Assembly (NCBI GenBank): GCA_019749805.1
Contig: JAIEPH010000019.1
Span: forward strand, 62,001 to 126,000
From: Mycobacteriaceae bacterium
Lineage (GTDB): Bacteria > Actinomycetota > Actinomycetes > Mycobacteriales > Mycobacteriaceae
Reading direction: 5' to 3'
DNA length: 64,000 bases
Shown: piece by piece, positions 51,739-61,270 of the stretch
Position numbering within the stretch: position 1 is the stretch's first letter
How the letters are laid out: each line of letters starts with the position of its first letter
Notes under the pieces: generated by a model
What the model was told of the DNA's origin: nothing
Seen by the model: only the letters and a program-made list of their open reading frames with translations
Database searches by the model: none
Translations under genes and position numbers: made by a program

Positions 51739-52506
51739 CTACTTTGCCTTCGCGATCAGCCCATCCACGATCTTGTTGAAGTCGGCAGTCCCGAACGAGA
51801 CGTATTCGGACAGGTTCGCGTAGTCCAGCGACGCCATCACCGACTTCTCGAGCTGGATGTTCATCAGGCGCTTGGTACTCTCCAGCGCCTGCTGCGGTAA
51901 CTCCATGACCTTCTTCGCACACGCGATCGCCTCAGTCAACGGATCCTCGACGACGTGATTGACCATCCCCAGCTCGAGCGCACGTGCGGCCTTGATACGA
52001 ATCCCGGTGAAGGCAAACTCCTTGGCCTGCAACAGACTTATCTGCGACGGCCACACCAGGGGCCCGCCGTCGGCGGCCACCAGGCCGATTGATACGTGCG
52101 GATCGGCGAAGAACGCGCTCTCTGCCATGTAGACGATGTCCGACAGGGCCGCCAAGCTGCAGCCCAGGCCGACGGCAGGACCGTTGACCGCGGCGATCAC
52201 TGGCACGCGGCACCGAATCATCCCGATGACGAGATCGCGGCCGTGCTTGATCGTTTTCTGGCGCAGGGCTTCGTCATTGCGCAGCTCGTCCAAATAGTTG
52301 AAGTCGCCGCCGGCCGAGAAGGCACGGCCCGCACCGGTGATCACCGCCGCCCGCGCCCCGGCGTCCTCGTTGAGCTCCTCCCAGATCTTGGCCAGGCCGA
52401 CGTGCAGCGCGTCGTTGACGGCGTTGAGATCGTCGGGCCGGTTGAGCGTGATGATACGGAGGCCACCATCGGCCTTGACGTCGATTTCGTCTGGCATGCC
52501 ATACAT
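51739..52506 (-). CDS. Enoyl-CoA hydratase/isomerase family protein
   Basis: This 255-residue crotonase-fold protein has IITLNRPDDLNAVNDAL, GAGRAFSAGGDFNYLD and VNGPAVGLGCSLAALSDIV. The region ADPHVSIGLVAADGGPLVWP carries the position where a catalytic Glu is found in some hydratases. ATG 52506 has AGGGGTC upstream. It is the last gene of the FadD-FadE-FadE-ECH operon, so it likely hydrates the enoyl-CoA formed by the dehydrogenase pair. Confidence 0.88.
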   Translation of the reverse strand: MYGMPDEIDVKADGGLRIITLNRPDDLNAVNDALHVGLAKIWEELNEDAGARAAVITGAGRAFSAGGDFNYLDELRNDEALRQKTIKHGRDLVIGMIRCRVPVIAAVNGPAVGLGCSLAALSDIVYMAESAFFADPHVSIGLVAADGGPLVWPSQISLLQAKEFAFTGIRIKAARALELGMVNHVVEDPLTEAIACAKKVMELPQQALESTKRLMNIQLEKSVMASLDYANLSEYVSFGTADFNKIVDGLIAKAK

Positions 52507-52507
52507 T

Positions 52508-53596
52508 TCAGACCCCTAGTCCCAATATCCGCGACGAGATGATGTTCTTCTGAATTTGTGAGGTCCCGCCCATCACGCTCTGCGCGCGGCTGTACATGTA
52601 CGCGCCGAACAGTTCGGGATCGCTCGTGCCGACTGTGGCCAGCGCCGCATGTCCGACAGACTGCTCGACCCACGTCATCAACAGCTTGTCCAGCGACCCC
52701 TGCGGGCCGTGGGTGATGCCGTCCAGTTGCTCGGACAGCCGCCGACGCACGTGCAGCCTCAGCATCTCGGTCTGCACCCACGCCCACGACAACTCTTCCG
52801 GTGTCCTACCGTCGGTCCGGGACGCCAACTGGCGCACCAGCTTTCCATAGCGCGCCGAGAATCCCAGTGTCGAGGGTTCGCGTTCATGGCTGACGACGGT
52901 CATGGCGAGCTTCCAGCCCTCACCGAGACTTCCGACCAAGTTCTCGGCGGGCACTCGGGCGCCGTCGAAGGAGACCTGGCCGAATTCCTTGGTGACGCCG
53001 CTGATCATCTTCAACGGTCGCTGCTCCACACCCGGCTGATGCATCGAGACGACGAACGCCGACAAACCACGGTGCTTCGGCACGTCCCTGTCGGTGCGCG
53101 CCAGCAGCAGGCACCAGTCCGCGACGTCGGAGTAGCTGGTCCAGATCTTGTGGCCGTGGATCACGTAGTCGTCACCCTCACGGACCGCGGTCGTGGTCAG
53201 CGACGCGAGATCCGAACCGGCCCCCGGTTCCGAGAAGCCCTGACACCATCGTTCGGTGCCGTTGATCATGCCGGGCAGAAAACGCTGTTGCAGTTCCTTG
53301 CTGCCGTGATGACCGAATGCGACAACCAGATACCCGAGGCTGGGGCGTGCCGGAGCGCCCGCCTTGGCGATTTCTTCGTCGACGATGACGTCGTACACCG
53401 GGGGCAGGTCCTGTCCCCCGTACTCCTTCGGCCAGGACGTACCGAAGAAGCCCTGCTCGTACAAGGCCTGATGCCAGGCACCCTGCGCGGCCCAGTACTC
53501 GTCACCGGATGTCGGGAACTTGCCCTTCTGTTCGGCCAGCCAGCCGCGCAACCGTTCCCGGAACGCCGCCTCCTCCGTCGAATCACGGAAATCCAA
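52508..53596 (-). CDS. Acyl-CoA dehydrogenase, larger subunit of a likely pair
   Basis: This 362-residue FadE has WCQGFSEPGAGSDLASLTTT, HGHKIWTSYSDVADWCLLLA and the C-terminal MGGTSQIQKNIISSRILGLG. It overlaps the short FadE at 53583 by 14 bases. This pair repeats the arrangement at 4763-6714 and probably forms an alpha2beta2 dehydrogenase for a bulky acyl-CoA. It belongs to the operon that starts with FadD at 55777. Confidence 0.9.
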   Translation of the reverse strand: MDFRDSTEEAAFRERLRGWLAEQKGKFPTSGDEYWAAQGAWHQALYEQGFFGTSWPKEYGGQDLPPVYDVIVDEEIAKAGAPARPSLGYLVVAFGHHGSKELQQRFLPGMINGTERWCQGFSEPGAGSDLASLTTTAVREGDDYVIHGHKIWTSYSDVADWCLLLARTDRDVPKHRGLSAFVVSMHQPGVEQRPLKMISGVTKEFGQVSFDGARVPAENLVGSLGEGWKLAMTVVSHEREPSTLGFSARYGKLVRQLASRTDGRTPEELSWAWVQTEMLRLHVRRRLSEQLDGITHGPQGSLDKLLMTWVEQSVGHAALATVGTSDPELFGAYMYSRAQSVMGGTSQIQKNIISSRILGLGV

Positions 53597-54395
53597 TGGT
53601 CAGCTCCTCCAGCTTGACTGGCCACGCTTCAGTGGCGGCGAGCACGCGCCGTAGATAGATGTGGGCGAGGCACTCCCAGGTGTTGCCTATGCCACCATGC
53701 ACCTGGATCGAGGTCTCGCAGACGGTCAACGCCGCCCGCGCGCAGTAGATCTTGGCCACCCGCGCCGCTTCGATGGCTTCGACCGCCGGCAACTCGTCGA
53801 CCGCCCATGCGGCGTGACGTAGCACGCTGATCGAGCCTTCGATGAGAGCCAGGCTTTCGGCCAGCAGATGGCCGACGGCCTGGTACGAGCCGATCGTCGC
53901 GCCATACTGCTCACGGACCTTCGCGTATTCGCACGCCAGCGCATGCGCGCCACGCGCTGCGCCCACGAGATCGGCAGAGGTGACGGTGAGCGCCAGTGCG
54001 CGCCACCGCCCGGCGTCCTCTTCCGACAGCTCGCCGAGCTCAGCGGGTGATTCGACCACTCCGGCAAGGCTTCTCGTCAGATCGACGGATTCCTGTTCGT
54101 CGGACCCCGTCGGTGCCTGCACACCACGAGCCTTCAGGTCGTCGGCGAGCACCGGTCCCAGGAAGGGGACGTCAACGAGTCCGCGTGCGAACTCCTCGGC
54201 GACGATGGCCACCTCGACACCGGACGCGCCGTCCGAGCGCAAGGTACGGAACCCGGTGGCGTTCACCGCCTTCTTCAGGCGGGCGATCCGGGTCTGGTCG
54301 TCGAGATCTGCGACCGAACCGGGCCCCAGATCGTCGGCAAGCTTAGCTGCGGCATCGCGCAGCTGTTGCTGTTCACTTGTCAGACGGACGTCCAC
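53583..54395 (-). CDS. Acyl-CoA dehydrogenase-like smaller subunit
   Basis: This 270-residue FadE paralogue has VREQYGATIGSYQAVGHLLA, TSIQVHGGIGNTWECLAHIY and LRRVLAATEAWP. The central domain is shortened compared with a complete FadE. ATG 54395 overlaps the FadD stop by 16 bases, and its own 3-prime end overlaps the larger FadE. It is likely the companion subunit for the pair. Which subunit keeps the catalytic Glu needs alignment. Confidence 0.86.
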   Translation of the reverse strand: MDVRLTSEQQQLRDAAAKLADDLGPGSVADLDDQTRIARLKKAVNATGFRTLRSDGASGVEVAIVAEEFARGLVDVPFLGPVLADDLKARGVQAPTGSDEQESVDLTRSLAGVVESPAELGELSEEDAGRWRALALTVTSADLVGAARGAHALACEYAKVREQYGATIGSYQAVGHLLAESLALIEGSISVLRHAAWAVDELPAVEAIEAARVAKIYCARAALTVCETSIQVHGGIGNTWECLAHIYLRRVLAATEAWPVKLEELTIGFP

Positions 54396-55777
54396 AGACG
54401 CTCCTTCAACACTCGACGCAACACCTTTCCTGATGGCAGACGGGGTATTTCGTCCACGAACTTCACCTGACTGGGCCGCTTATACGATGCGAGCCGACCA
54501 GCGACGAGCGCGACGAGCTCGTCGGCACCAACCGAGCCATTCCCCTTGATAGCGGCAACGATCGCCTCCCCGTTGGCCGCATCGGGGACCCCGAACACCG
54601 CACAGTCCTCGACTGCCGGATGGCCGTGCAGGACGGCTTCGATCTCGGCGGGCGCGACCTGAAAGCCGCGCACCTTGATCATTTCCTTCGAACGGTCGGT
54701 GATTCGCAGCCAGCCGTCGGCATCGAGATATCCCACGTCGCCGGTTCGGTACCAGCCGTCCGTAAAGGCCCCGGCGGTAGCCGAATCCGGCAGGTACCCG
54801 GCCATTGCGGATCCCGACCGCACCTGGATTTCGCCGAGTTCACCCGGCGCCACCGCCGCACCGGAATCCAGTGCCACCACTCGCAGGTCCACACCGGGCA
54901 CCGCGCGGCCGACAGTATCCAGACGTCCACCGGCGATGTCATTGCACGAGATGACCGGCAGTTCACTGGCACCGTACGCGGTCACCCAACGCACGCCTGC
55001 CCTGCGGCTGACGACCTCGGCGACGCTTTGCGTGACCGGCGTGGCACACCACATCACGTAACGCAATGACGACAAGTCGTACTTCTCCAGATCAGGATGC
55101 GCGGCCAGCGCCAGAGCGATTGGCGCCACGGCCATTTCGATGGTGATCCGATCGGACTCGATATGCCGCAACATGGTGTCGATATCGAACCGCCGGTGCA
55201 GCCGAATCCAGGTGCCCGTCTCGAGCGCCATCACGATGTTGAGCAGCCCGAGGATGTGCGACGGCGGCGTCATGATCTGCATGCGATCCGCCGACGACAG
55301 ATCCAGCGCGTCGCGCCAGTGCTGCACCGCTACGGCAAACGAAGCGTGGGTGTGGCGGACCGCCTTGGGCATCCCAGTGGTGCCCGAGCTGAAAACGAAC
55401 AACGCGTCGCTCTTCGGCGCGGGTGTACCGACGCGCCGCTCTCCCGCGGTGATCTCCTCATCCAGCGACAGCATCGGCATGGACTCGGCGAGCACCGGGT
55501 GATCCCCGACGGCGTACCCGGGCTTGGTCAGCGTGAGCGCGTGCTCGACCTCGGTGCGCTTCCATGCCGGGCTGAGCAGGACGGCTGAGGCGCCCAACAG
55601 CCAGATGGCCCGCAGCGCGACGACGAACTCGGGTCTGTTGGACGACATGATCGCGACGCGGTCACCGTGCCGCACGCCGCGATGCTCGAGAGTGGCGGCC
55701 ATGCCGCACGCCAGGGCGTCGAGTTCGGCCATGGTGTATTCACGCTCCTCGAAAGCGAGCGCGATCGCCTCACTCAC
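54380..55777 (-). CDS. Acyl-CoA synthetase (FadD/AMP-binding), short form
   Basis: This 465-residue ligase has FVFSSGTTGMPKAVRHTH, VTAYGASELPVI, YRTGDVGYLDADGWLRITDR and the lysine in LPSGKVLRRVLKERL. It is shorter than the usual 500-550 residues because the N-terminal domain is reduced. GTG 55777 is preceded by a GAGAAT operator at 55844. It probably activates the acid that the FadE pair and ECH then process. Confidence 0.9.
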   Translation of the reverse strand: MSEAIALAFEEREYTMAELDALACGMAATLEHRGVRHGDRVAIMSSNRPEFVVALRAIWLLGASAVLLSPAWKRTEVEHALTLTKPGYAVGDHPVLAESMPMLSLDEEITAGERRVGTPAPKSDALFVFSSGTTGMPKAVRHTHASFAVAVQHWRDALDLSSADRMQIMTPPSHILGLLNIVMALETGTWIRLHRRFDIDTMLRHIESDRITIEMAVAPIALALAAHPDLEKYDLSSLRYVMWCATPVTQSVAEVVSRRAGVRWVTAYGASELPVISCNDIAGGRLDTVGRAVPGVDLRVVALDSGAAVAPGELGEIQVRSGSAMAGYLPDSATAGAFTDGWYRTGDVGYLDADGWLRITDRSKEMIKVRGFQVAPAEIEAVLHGHPAVEDCAVFGVPDAANGEAIVAAIKGNGSVGADELVALVAGRLASYKRPSQVKFVDEIPRLPSGKVLRRVLKERLWTSV

Positions 55778-55822
55778 AGCCTGTCCTCACTCGCCGCCGC
55801 GTCACGATGGGATCAAAGAACC

Positions 55823-55858
55823 GAGAATAGCGTATCACTAAAAGAGAATGATATTCTC
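55823..55858. promoter_or_regulatory. Double GAGAAT-type operator between FadD operon and ferredoxin
   Basis: A clean palindrome GAGAATGATATTCTC occupies 55844-55858, and a degenerate copy GAGAATAGCGTATCA occupies 55823-55837. The clean site is 33 bases before the ferredoxin start at 55892 and 66 bases from FadD. The two are 21 bases apart, in phase on the helix. Confidence 0.72.
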
Positions 55859-55891
55859 TAAATCTTAGAACCGATGTCCAGGAGAGGCTTG

Positions 55892-56200
55892 ATGACGGCA
55901 GAACCGGTGCCGAGCACACCCGACGACGGACAAGTGACGATCGCGCTCGATCGCAAAACAGTGTCGGTCCGGCGGGTCGCCAACGAGACTCTCCTCGAGA
56001 GCGCCCGGCGCGCCGGCCTCTCTCCGCCATTTTCCTGCGAAGCCGGTAACTGCGGCACGTGCATGGGCAAAATCGTCGACGGCAAGGCGACGATGCGGGT
56101 CAACGACGCGCTCGAAGAAGACGAAGTCGAAGACGGATACATACTTACCTGCCAAGCCATTCCGGATACGGATTCGATCAGCTTCACCTACGACGACTGA
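55892..56200 (+). CDS. Plant-type 2Fe-2S ferredoxin
   Basis: This 102-residue protein has Cys49, Cys54, Cys57 and Cys87 in CEAGNCGTC and YILTCQAIP, the CX4CX2C...C pattern of plant-type ferredoxins and KshB/PaaE C-terminal domains. ATG 55892 has AGGAGAGG upstream. It carries no reductase domain, so it probably relays electrons to an oxygenase, such as the Rieske or P450 proteins, from a reductase elsewhere. A clean GAGAAT palindrome lies 33 bases upstream. It converges on the CaiB gene with a 13-base overlap. Confidence 0.9.
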   Translation: MTAEPVPSTPDDGQVTIALDRKTVSVRRVANETLLESARRAGLSPPFSCEAGNCGTCMGKIVDGKATMRVNDALEEDEVEDGYILTCQAIPDTDSISFTYDD

Positions 56201-57273
56201 ACCGACGGCATCTCGGCGTGTTCGTCCAACCGCGGGGGTGGCCGGTACTCGGGATGGTAGCCGTCGATGTGGACCGGGCTGCGCACCAGCCTGAAATCCC
56301 CTGCGGTGACGATGACTTCGGGGGTTTCCTCCAGCGCTTCGGGCAGCGTGCGCACCGCGGCAGCGGGTATACCCAGCGGACGAAGCCTGGCCTCCCACCC
56401 AAGTGCGGTGTCCGTGGCGAGTTGGGCGGCGACGACGGCGAGCACCTCCTCGCGGTTCGCCGACCGCTCGGCCATCGTGGGGTAACCCCCGATACCGGCC
56501 TCTGTGGCGAACGACTTCCAGAAGGCATCGTGTGTGATGAACAGCGCCAGGTAGCCGTCGGCCGTCTCGAATAGCTGTGCGGGAACGTAATACGAATGCG
56601 CGCCATACGGATAACGTTGCGGTTCGGCGCCGTCGTTCAGGTACGCCGACGCGCGATAGTTCAGCTGCGAGAGCATCACATCGCGCAGTGAGACGTCGAC
56701 CTGGCCCCCGCGGCCCGAGACGATCTGCGCGAGCAGGCCCAGAGCCGCCGCGAGCCCTGTGGAGTTGTCGACCGACGAGTAGCCCGGCAGGGTCGGCGGA
56801 TCGTCGGGATGACCTGTCATCGCGGCCACCCCCGTCGCCGCCTGGATGACGTAGTCGAATGCCGGATCGTCGCCGCCGTTCAACCCGAACCCCGTCAACG
56901 CGACACAGACGATTCGGTCGTTGAACTGTCGCAGTGCGTCGTAGGTGAGACCCAGCCGCTTGATCGCCGACGGCTTCATATTGACAAGCAGCGCATGCGA
57001 ATTCGTGACGAGCTCACCGAGGCGGGCGCGTCCTTCCTCCGATCGCAGATCCAGGCACATACTCTGCTTGTTGCGGTTCAGACTCGCGAAATAGCTGTCA
57101 CTGACCTGCCGGGAGATCTCGCCGCCCGGCGGCTCTATCTTGATCACCTCGGCACCGAGATCGGCCAGCAGCATCGTCGCGTAGGGGCCGGCCAGCATGA
57201 CGCCGACCTCGAGAATCCGGATGCCGGCCAGCGGCGGGCCGCTGATCGGACCAAGCGGGCCTTCCGAATTCAT
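56188..57273 (-). CDS. CaiB/BaiF class III CoA-transferase
   Basis: This 361-residue protein has LEVGVMLAGPYATMLLADLG, AEVIKIEPPGGEI, LNRNKQSMCLDLRSEEG and VDVSLRDVMLSQLN with the catalytic Asp in SLRD. It transfers CoA between carboxylic acids. It is four bases before an LLM gene and is followed by the mutase genes on the same strand. It could form the CoA ester fed to the mutase. It ends 13 bases inside the convergent ferredoxin gene. Confidence 0.9.
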   Translation of the reverse strand: MNSEGPLGPISGPPLAGIRILEVGVMLAGPYATMLLADLGAEVIKIEPPGGEISRQVSDSYFASLNRNKQSMCLDLRSEEGRARLGELVTNSHALLVNMKPSAIKRLGLTYDALRQFNDRIVCVALTGFGLNGGDDPAFDYVIQAATGVAAMTGHPDDPPTLPGYSSVDNSTGLAAALGLLAQIVSGRGGQVDVSLRDVMLSQLNYRASAYLNDGAEPQRYPYGAHSYYVPAQLFETADGYLALFITHDAFWKSFATEAGIGGYPTMAERSANREEVLAVVAAQLATDTALGWEARLRPLGIPAAAVRTLPEALEETPEVIVTAGDFRLVRSPVHIDGYHPEYRPPPRLDEHAEMPSVQSS

Positions 57274-58226
57274 CGCACGGCCTTGGCGAGTTCGGCGATC
57301 ACCTCGCGCGTCCGGTACTTCGAGGCGATCAGCTCATCGCGGTTCTCGCCGATGGGCAATAGGCGAACCGACAGATCGGTCACCCCTGCATCCGCGAACT
57401 GGCGGAACCGCGCGAGGATCGCGTCCTCATCGCCGGCCGCAGTCAGATCACCCACGTCGCGGGCATCGCCGCGATCCAATAACCGCTGATAGTTCGGCGA
57501 CGTCTCCGCCTCGGCCAGGATGCGATTGGCGCGGTCCTTGGCAGCTTCGATCTCGGAGTTGGCGCACAGACACACTGGGATGCCCGCGACGATGCGCGGC
57601 GCGGGGCGGCCCGCCTCTGCGGCGGCCTTGTTGATCTTCGGCGCAATGTGCTCCCCGATGGCCTTCTCGTCGGCCATCCACAACACCGTGCCATCCGCGT
57701 GCTCTCCCGCGATCTGCAGCATCACCGGTCCCAGCGCCGAGACCAGCACCGGCATGGGCGGCTCAGCGCCAAGCACAGTCGGGTTGTGCACCGTGAAGTT
57801 GTCGTTCTCGACATCCACGTCTCCGGGGCCCGCGATCGCGGCGTTGAGCACCTCGAGATAGTCACGGGTGTAGGCGGCCGGCTTCTCATACGGGATACCG
57901 AGCATGTCGCGCACGATCCAATGGTGCGAGGGCCCGACGCCGAGCGCCAGCCGACCTCCGGTCCCGGCATGGACGGAGAGCGCCTGACGCGCCAACGCGA
58001 TCGGATGCTGCGCCTGCAGCGGGACGACAGCGGTACCCAGTTCGATCCGGGACGTGCGCGAGCCCATCAGGGCCACCATGGTGAGGCAGTCGAAATCGTT
58101 GGGCACCTGCGGCATCCACGCGGTATCCATGCCCGCGGACTCCGCCCACTCGATGTCTTCGAGGAACTTCTTGACCTTGCGGGCCATGTCTCCACGCTCG
58201 GCCCCGATCATCACGCCGAGCCTCAT
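57270..58226 (-). CDS. LLM-class (probably F420- or FMN-dependent) oxidoreductase
   Basis: This 318-residue luciferase-like protein has AESAGMDTAWMPQVPNDFDC, RIELGTAVVPLQAQHPIALA and GRLALGVGPSHHWIVRDMLG, all typical of the F420-type LLM branch in actinobacteria. It may be a dehydrogenase or monooxygenase in the mutase pathway. It overlaps the CaiB gene by four bases and the B12-binding gene by four bases. Confidence 0.87.
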   Translation of the reverse strand: MRLGVMIGAERGDMARKVKKFLEDIEWAESAGMDTAWMPQVPNDFDCLTMVALMGSRTSRIELGTAVVPLQAQHPIALARQALSVHAGTGGRLALGVGPSHHWIVRDMLGIPYEKPAAYTRDYLEVLNAAIAGPGDVDVENDNFTVHNPTVLGAEPPMPVLVSALGPVMLQIAGEHADGTVLWMADEKAIGEHIAPKINKAAAEAGRPAPRIVAGIPVCLCANSEIEAAKDRANRILAEAETSPNYQRLLDRGDARDVGDLTAAGDEDAILARFRQFADAGVTDLSVRLLPIGENRDELIASKYRTREVIAELAKAVR

Positions 58227-58644
58227 GACTGTCCCGCCTTCTCCGTCAGCGCCCGGACGTCGCGCACCAGCGTGTCCAGTGATGTGCCGGTGGGGAACAC
58301 GGCAGCGGCGCCCGCGTCGAGCAGTTTCTGCACGTCCGATTCAGGGATCGTGCCACCGACCACCACAGCGATATCGCCGGCGTCGGCAGCGCGTAGCGCG
58401 TCGACGGTTCGGGTGGTCAGCGCCACGTGCGCACCGGACAGGATCGAAAGCCCCACCAGGGCAACGTCTTCCTGCAATGCGATGGACACGATGTCCTCGA
58501 TGCGCTGCCGGATGCCGGTGTAGATGACCTCGAAGCCGGCGTCGCGCAGCGTGCGCGCCACGATCTTGGCACCGCGGTCGTGGCCGTCCAGACCGGGCTT
58601 GGCCACGAGCACCCGTGCCGGATGCGAGGCAATCGATTGCGTCA

Positions 58645-58645
<1 letters not shown>
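58223..58645 (-). CDS. B12-binding small subunit of acyl-CoA mutase
   Basis: This 140-residue cobalamin-binding domain has GLDGHDRGAK with Asp20-x-His22-x2-Gly25, where His is the lower axial ligand, then LVGLSILSGAH and VVVGGTIPESD. It is the separate small subunit of a methylmalonyl-CoA-mutase-type enzyme, as in IcmB or HcmB. GTG 58645 overlaps the large-subunit stop by one base. A longer frame extends beyond but is not used. Confidence 0.92.
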
Positions 58646-60234
<1,589 letters not shown>

Positions 60235-60260
60235 CACTCGATAACGTACTTGCAAAAAAT

Positions 60261-60414
60261 GAGAATGCCAATACCGCACACTGGAAACGTGCAGTGAGAG
60301 GGACCCGGGGTAACACCTTCAATACGACTGAAGGCCCAGTAAACAGCGATTATGGCACTTGCCTAGAATGAGAACGTCACTACCGTTCATTTAGAATCCA
60401 GGTAGAATCCTGGG
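60261..60414. promoter_or_regulatory. Two degenerate GAGAAT operators and TAGAAT repeats between mutase and SDR
   Basis: GAGAATGCCAATACC (60261-60275) and GAGAACGTCACTACC (60371-60385) resemble the left arm of the shared palindrome. TAGAAT, a possible -10 box, occurs at 60365-60370, and TAGAATCC repeats at 60393-60400 and 60404-60411. The second copy lies within the CCAGG-N6-CCTGG inverted repeat at 60399-60414. The first operator is near the mutase start and the second near the SDR start (60437), so each promoter may have its own site. Confidence 0.5.
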
Positions 60415-60436
60415 ACTGCGCATCCGGAGGAGGCCC

Positions 60437-61270
60437 ATGTCGAGCCCGTCACCGTTCACCGACCGCACGCTCGTGGTGTCAGGCGGCTCTCGCGGCATCG
60501 GGTTGGCGATCGCGCTGGGCGCAGCGAAGCTGGGCGCCAACTGCGTGCTTCTGGCGAAAACGTCCGAACCGCACCCCAAGCTGCCCGGCACCGTCCACAC
60601 CGCGGTGGCCGACGTCGAGGCCGCGGGCGGAAAGGGCATTGCGGTCGTAGGCGACGTCCGCAAGGAAGAGGACGTGCAGCGCGCGGTGGACGCGGCGGTC
60701 GAACACTTCGGCGGTGTCGACATCGTCATCAACAACGCCAGCGCCATCGCGACCGAACCGACCGAACACCTGGCTGCCAAGAAGTTCGACCTGATGATGG
60801 ACATCAATGTCCGGGGCACGTTCCTGCTCACCAAGGCGGCGCTACCCCATCTGCGCAAGTCGCCCAATGCGCACGTCATCACCCTGGCGCCGCCACTGAA
60901 CATGAACCCTAACTGGCTGGGCGCACACCCGTCGTACACCCTTTCGAAGTACGGGATGACGTTGTTGTCGCTGGGCTGGGCGGCCGAGTTCGCCGATGCG
61001 GGCATCGGGTTCAGCTGCCTGTGGCCCGAGACGTACATCGCCACCTCGGCCGTCGCCAACTCGCCGGGATTCCAGGAGATGCTGGCGAGGTCGCGCGATC
61101 CGCGGATCATGGCCGACGCTGCGGTCGCGATCCTGTCCCGCCCGGCCGCCGACGTCAACGGCCAGTGCTTCATCGATGTCGACGCGCTGGCATCGGTGGG
61201 CCTGACCGACTTGTCCACCTATGGCGGTGGAGACGACCCCATCCTTGATATCTTCGTCGACAAATCATGA
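60437..61270 (+). CDS. HSDL2-like short-chain dehydrogenase/reductase
   Basis: This 277-residue SDR has TLVVSGGSRGIGLAIALGAA, an EPHPKLPGTVHTAVADVEAA insertion and PSYTLSKYG, the pattern of the peroxisomal HSDL2-type and related bacterial SDRs. Catalytic Tyr is in YTLSK. ATG 60437 has GGAGGAGG upstream. It overlaps the following FadD in ATGA. It is probably an acyl-CoA or fatty-alcohol dehydrogenase in the mutase pathway. Confidence 0.87.
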   Translation: MSSPSPFTDRTLVVSGGSRGIGLAIALGAAKLGANCVLLAKTSEPHPKLPGTVHTAVADVEAAGGKGIAVVGDVRKEEDVQRAVDAAVEHFGGVDIVINNASAIATEPTEHLAAKKFDLMMDINVRGTFLLTKAALPHLRKSPNAHVITLAPPLNMNPNWLGAHPSYTLSKYGMTLLSLGWAAEFADAGIGFSCLWPETYIATSAVANSPGFQEMLARSRDPRIMADAAVAILSRPAADVNGQCFIDVDALASVGLTDLSTYGGGDDPILDIFVDKS

